Position numbers and translations under genes: made by a program
Assembly: GCA_019752335.1 (NCBI GenBank)
Contig: JAIEMJ010000030.1
Location: 274,597 to 338,596, forward strand
Reading direction: 5' to 3'
Length of the DNA: 64,000 nucleotides
From: Bryobacteraceae bacterium
GTDB taxonomy: Bacteria > Acidobacteriota > Terriglobia > Bryobacterales > Bryobacteraceae
Shown: positions 61,282 to 64,000 of the stretch, in pieces
Position numbering within the stretch: the first letter of the stretch is position 1
Layout: the number at the start of each line of letters is the position of its first letter
The notes under the pieces: generated by a model
Seen by the model: only the letters and a program-made list of their open reading frames with translations
Told to the model about the DNA's origin: nothing
Database searches by the model: none

Positions 61282-61480
61282 CCTCTCGAATCAATCGCTT
61301 TCCAGTCCGGGCGGCCCCATTTTTCGGCGTCTCAGAACGCCAGGTCAAGGGCAATTGCGCAACAGGATGTTGCACAATTTCATGAGCAGAGGCAATGCAG
61401 ATGGATCACATTCACAATAAATGCCTGAGTGACAAGGACACAGTCGGCTGGCGGGGGCGATTCTTGATCGCTCCCCAGAC

Positions 61481-61890
61481 TCAGCCCGTCGAAGCCTGTC
61501 GCACCCGCTCTGCCAAATCTGCCGAAATCCACAGCGCCGGTCCCGCCGGACCACCCAGACGGTACTCCATGCCCTCCCGAAACCAGACCTTCTTTGGGCT
61601 GACCGTAATGTCCGACCAGGGAATGAAAAGCGGCGCATGGCCCAACCGAAAGGGGATCATCATGGCCAGATAGAGTCCCTCTTGGTTGGCCCCGATACTT
61701 AGGACATTTACGCAGGTTTACCCAACCAAGCTGGCCACTTTGCATGCGTCAAAGCTTACCCACAAACTTGTCATTCGCCCGGTAGCGGCTGGCCAGTCCT
61801 CGCCAACCTGACACAAAGCCCAGCAGGAAAAGCACCGTAAGCCACACCAGCGCGAAAAGACCAAGCAGGGGCCAAATCTGTGCAGTTGAC
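61481..61890 (-). pseudogene. Decayed small membrane protein gene (stop codon plus frameshift)
   Basis: On the minus strand a membrane helix and following motif read LLGLFALVWLTVLFLLGFV, then SGWRGLASRYR. A TGA at 61749-61751 interrupts the frame. The next part, RMQSGQLGWVNLRK, is in the same frame. A one-base shift at about 61698-61703 is then needed to join SIGANQEGLYLAMMIPFRLG and its continuation HAPLFIPWSDITV, ending at 61481. The joined sequence looks like one membrane-anchored protein of a family of unknown function. Two separate lesions indicate decay rather than a single error. Upstream of about 61890 the N-terminus is not clear. The 199 bp between the FRG gene and 61480, and 61891-62145, hold no gene I can support. 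Confidence 0.5.
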
Positions 61891-62145
61891 GAATCCACGC
61901 CTTGATGATAGACGATAACCCGATCCTGCGACGCATGACCCGCGCCTTCGAACTGGTCTTCATCTCGAGATGAGCGTGACCCGTTTGCGCCGGATCGGCT
62001 GGTAATTCATCTCCGGTCGGCACGCGGGTCTGGCGGCAATTTTCACAAGTGCGGTTTGGCTCGCCGGCAACGAGAAGTTCTGCATGCCTGAGGCCTCGAC
62101 GAGCACAGTAGATAAAGGGAGCCCCGTCCTGCCACGAGCGAGCCT

Positions 62146-63111
62146 TTAGGCGAAGGCTTCGGCCAGCTTTGACACCGCGAGATCGACGGCCGTGCGGGCG
62201 GCTTCGGTCTCTGCGAGATCATTCAGCATCACGAAATCGTGAATCGTGGCTTGAAACCGGACCGCCGTCACTTCGACGCCCGCCTGAATCAGCTTCAAGG
62301 CGTAGGCTTCGCCTTCATCGCGCAGGACGTCGTTGGCCGCGGTGACGACCAGAGCCGGGGGCATGCCCGTGAGTTCCGCGACGGTGGCGCGGTTGGGCGA
62401 TACGGTGGGCTCGTCATGCGTGGCGGGATCCGGCGCGTACGCGTCCCAAAACCAGGCCATCGCCGCTTGGGTGAGCCAGGGGCCCTCCGCGAACTCGCGA
62501 TACGATGCGGTGTCTAACCTCGCGTCGGTTACCGGATAAAACAGGATTTGACAACAAATGCGCGGCCCTCCTCGTTGCTTCGCCAACATCGCTACGGCCG
62601 TAGCCATATTGGCGCCGGCACTATCTCCCACGACGGCGAGTTGGGAACCGTTGAGGTTGAGTTCGTTGCCATGTTCCGCAAGGTATGTGGTCGCGGCATA
62701 GGCTTCTTCCAGCGCGGTCGGATATTGGGCTTCGGGGGAGCGAGTGAATTTCACGAAGACCACGGCAGCGTCGGCGCCCACGGCCAACGCGCGAATGAGC
62801 CGATCATGCGTGTTCTCACTGCCAAGGATCCAGCCCCCTCCGTGAAAGAAGAGGATAACCGGAAGTGGGCGGTGCGAGCCGGTGGGGCGGACGATCCGCA
62901 CATCGACTTGCCCGTTCGGACCGATCGGCAGGCTGCGGTCTTCGATTCGGGCGGGAAACGCGCCGTTGAAGCCGGACTGTGCTTTCTCCAGCACGAGGCG
63001 CGCTTCTGCCGGGGCAAGTGTGTAGATCGGTGGGCCGCCTTCGGCGGCGGCCGCGTCGAGAAACTGCTGGACTTGGGCTTCGAGGATCATGCTGATAGTA
63101 CGAGGTTCCAT
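62146..63111 (-). CDS. HSL-family alpha/beta hydrolase (acetyl-esterase-like)
   Basis: A 321-residue esterase without signal peptide. The oxyanion motif HGGG is at 90-93 in VILFFHGGGWILGSE, the nucleophile serine is S164 in GDSAG, the acid is the Asp in NDVLRDEGEAY and the histidine is in ATIHDFV. This is the hormone-sensitive-lipase/Aes-like family IV that hydrolyses short acyl esters. A second ATG at 63090 would shorten the N-terminal cap. It follows the hypothetical gene at 63148-63597 by 36 bp on the same strand. Confidence 0.92.
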   Translation of the reverse strand: MEPRTISMILEAQVQQFLDAAAAEGGPPIYTLAPAEARLVLEKAQSGFNGAFPARIEDRSLPIGPNGQVDVRIVRPTGSHRPLPVILFFHGGGWILGSENTHDRLIRALAVGADAAVVFVKFTRSPEAQYPTALEEAYAATTYLAEHGNELNLNGSQLAVVGDSAGANMATAVAMLAKQRGGPRICCQILFYPVTDARLDTASYREFAEGPWLTQAAMAWFWDAYAPDPATHDEPTVSPNRATVAELTGMPPALVVTAANDVLRDEGEAYALKLIQAGVEVTAVRFQATIHDFVMLNDLAETEAARTAVDLAVSKLAEAFA

Positions 63112-63147
63112 GGTGTCTGGTTTGCGTCGGAGGCTTGCCTCTCCACC

Positions 63148-63597
63148 TCAAGTGAGCTCTGCGGGCACCGCGGAGGACACGAGCGACTCGATGCCGCCGC
63201 GAATGTAGTAGTCCATGGCCTGTGGCCGCCAGGGACCCACGATCTCCTGCGCCCGCAGCGCTTCAGACTCAGTAGGGCAATGTACGGCCACAAAACCCGC
63301 GCCGGCCTTAGCTCGCTGTTCGTCGCGCAACGCATTCGCCCCTTCGGTGTCCGTCAAACGGGAAATCGCGGACATGATCATCCCCGTGGCGGTCGAGCGT
63401 ATTTCACCCAGGTACTCCAGCAGTTCGCGGGCCGATATAAAGCGCACGCTGTCATGGTCAAATCCGTCCTGCAGCAACGCCTGGGTGGCGTCTTGCGCCG
63501 CTGAGTAAGACCGGAAGGAGATGATGGCGAACGTCATGGGGTAAAAAACGCCCATGGAGGTTGGGGCATCCCTAAAAAACTGCGTCAAATGCTGCAT
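63148..63597 (-). CDS. Hypothetical protein with stress-protein-like repeat
   Basis: With the ATG at 63597 (AAGGA about seven bases upstream) the protein has 149 residues. The opening MTFAIISFRSYSAAQDATQALLQDGFDHDSVRFIS resembles the alpha/beta unit of general-stress-type or glycine-zipper proteins. A second strand-helix unit, AGAGFVAVHCPTESEALRAQEIV, follows, then a conserved-looking DYYIRGGIESL end. Function is unknown. It is in tandem with the esterase. Confidence 0.5.
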   Translation of the reverse strand: MQHLTQFFRDAPTSMGVFYPMTFAIISFRSYSAAQDATQALLQDGFDHDSVRFISARELLEYLGEIRSTATGMIMSAISRLTDTEGANALRDEQRAKAGAGFVAVHCPTESEALRAQEIVGPWRPQAMDYYIRGGIESLVSSAVPAELT

Positions 63598-63720
63598 ATC
63601 CGAATCCTTCTGGAGGCAAATTCTGCCGTCATGGAGCCATCCGTCGGGCCCCTGCGAGTCATAGGGCACGTTAAGGGCCAACTCTGCCAATTTTCCCGAT
63701 GTCCACAGAGCGGAGACCTG

Positions 63721-64000
63721 CTATTCAGCCAGGCCGTCGGTATCGAGGCCGGGTGCAAACTCTCCTTCGATTTGCTCGATGGTTGGCAAACTGCCTTGGA
63801 GCTGTGCGGACAACTGGTCGAGACAACGGAATTCGGCGACCCCCATAGTTTCTTGCTCTTGCAGAGAATCAGCCCCAGGCTGGGGTTATCACTCGGGTGC
63901 TTTAGCGTGTCATCGACGGCGGCGAGATCTCCGGTTGAAAGGGCTCCGCCTTCAGCTCAATGACGACGTAGCACCGCAGCTTCAGATGGTAGAAGAGCAG
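63721..64000 (-). pseudogene. DUF1016/YhcG-type PDDEXK nuclease, decayed and truncated
   Basis: On the minus strand from the window edge, one frame reads LLFYHLKLRCYVVIELKAEPFQPE, the core of the YhcG PDDEXK nuclease with the I-E-L-K catalytic strand. The next expected residues are missing. The sequence resumes in another frame at LAAVDDTLKHP, then SDNPSLGLILCKSKK. After a second gap it resumes in a further frame at GVAEFRCLDQLSAQLQGS, then LPTIEQIE, and reaches a TAG at 63721-63723. Two internal deletions, each changing frame, show a dead gene. The family (DUF1016, Holliday-junction-resolvase-like) is common in mobile and defence regions. Confidence 0.7.

Noticed and set aside
61395-61673. 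Plus-strand 92-codon frame
   Set aside because: Overlaps the membrane-protein remnant, whose minus-strand reading has recognisable protein motifs; no plus-strand evidence.
63589-63963. Plus-strand 124-codon frame at the right edge
   Set aside because: It is the antisense of the decayed DUF1016 nuclease and of the hypothetical gene start; no motif.

Overview
The window reads as a chromosomal segment of a high-GC Acidobacteriota, most likely a Solibacter/Bryobacter-type (Bryobacterales) organism. This is an inference from gene families: three very large TonB-dependent receptors with an N-terminal carboxypeptidase-regulatory domain, a DUF1587/1592/1588/1585 haem protein next to a DUF1552 Tat protein, an orphan MacB-like permease of the acidobacterial type paired with PadR, and a PknB-like kinase fused to a TolB-type propeller. 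No rRNA, tRNA, CRISPR array or insertion sequence was found.

Layout. 1-1.4 kb: lower-GC accessory edge with a truncated ParA and a hicBA pair whose hicB is frameshifted. 1.5-7.2 kb: a coupled SGNH hydrolase/ThuA pair, then a divergent signalling locus (ECF sigma factor, a small membrane protein ending in CxxCH, a 30-codon ORF, and a PDZ/membrane/GAF/SpoIIE phosphatase). 7.2-8.8 kb: small secreted proteins and a DUF2007 gene. 8.8-18.3 kb: a heavy-metal RND efflux region holding two DUF190-czcA modules around one adaptor and one outer-membrane factor. 19.1-24.0 kb: a TetR-controlled DevCAB-TolC-type export operon with matching operators before the regulator and the operon. 24.0-31.7 kb: cytochrome c, TrbI-like secreted protein, a MazF-type toxin-antitoxin pair, receptor kinase, orphan permease and PadR. 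31.8-48.4 kb: three TonB receptors, the DUF1592/DUF1552/nucleoside-hydrolase-like operon and a Tat-exported sulfatase, which look like a nutrient acquisition region. 48.5-59.4 kb: mostly housekeeping genes (UDG family 5, MacA-like adaptor plus ATPase without permease, YgfZ, VapBC, MFS, TrpRS, RNA uracil methyltransferase, SSB, TauE, PilZ). 59.4-64 kb: a lower-GC accessory edge with a Phd/RelE-type pair, an FRG-domain protein, two decayed genes (a membrane protein and a DUF1016 nuclease) and an esterase.

The genes fall into short, tightly coupled units (many ATGA or 4-bp overlaps). The strongest regulatory readings are the TetR palindromes at 19.14 and 19.79 kb, the PadR palindrome over its own -10 box at 31.68 kb, and toxin-antitoxin promoters whose -10 boxes lie so close to the start codon that the mRNAs should be leaderless. 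The items most worth following are the sigma factor/CxxCH-tailed membrane protein pair, the duplicated DUF190-czcA modules with different synonymous codon use, and the uneven distribution of the rare TTA codon between neighbouring operons.
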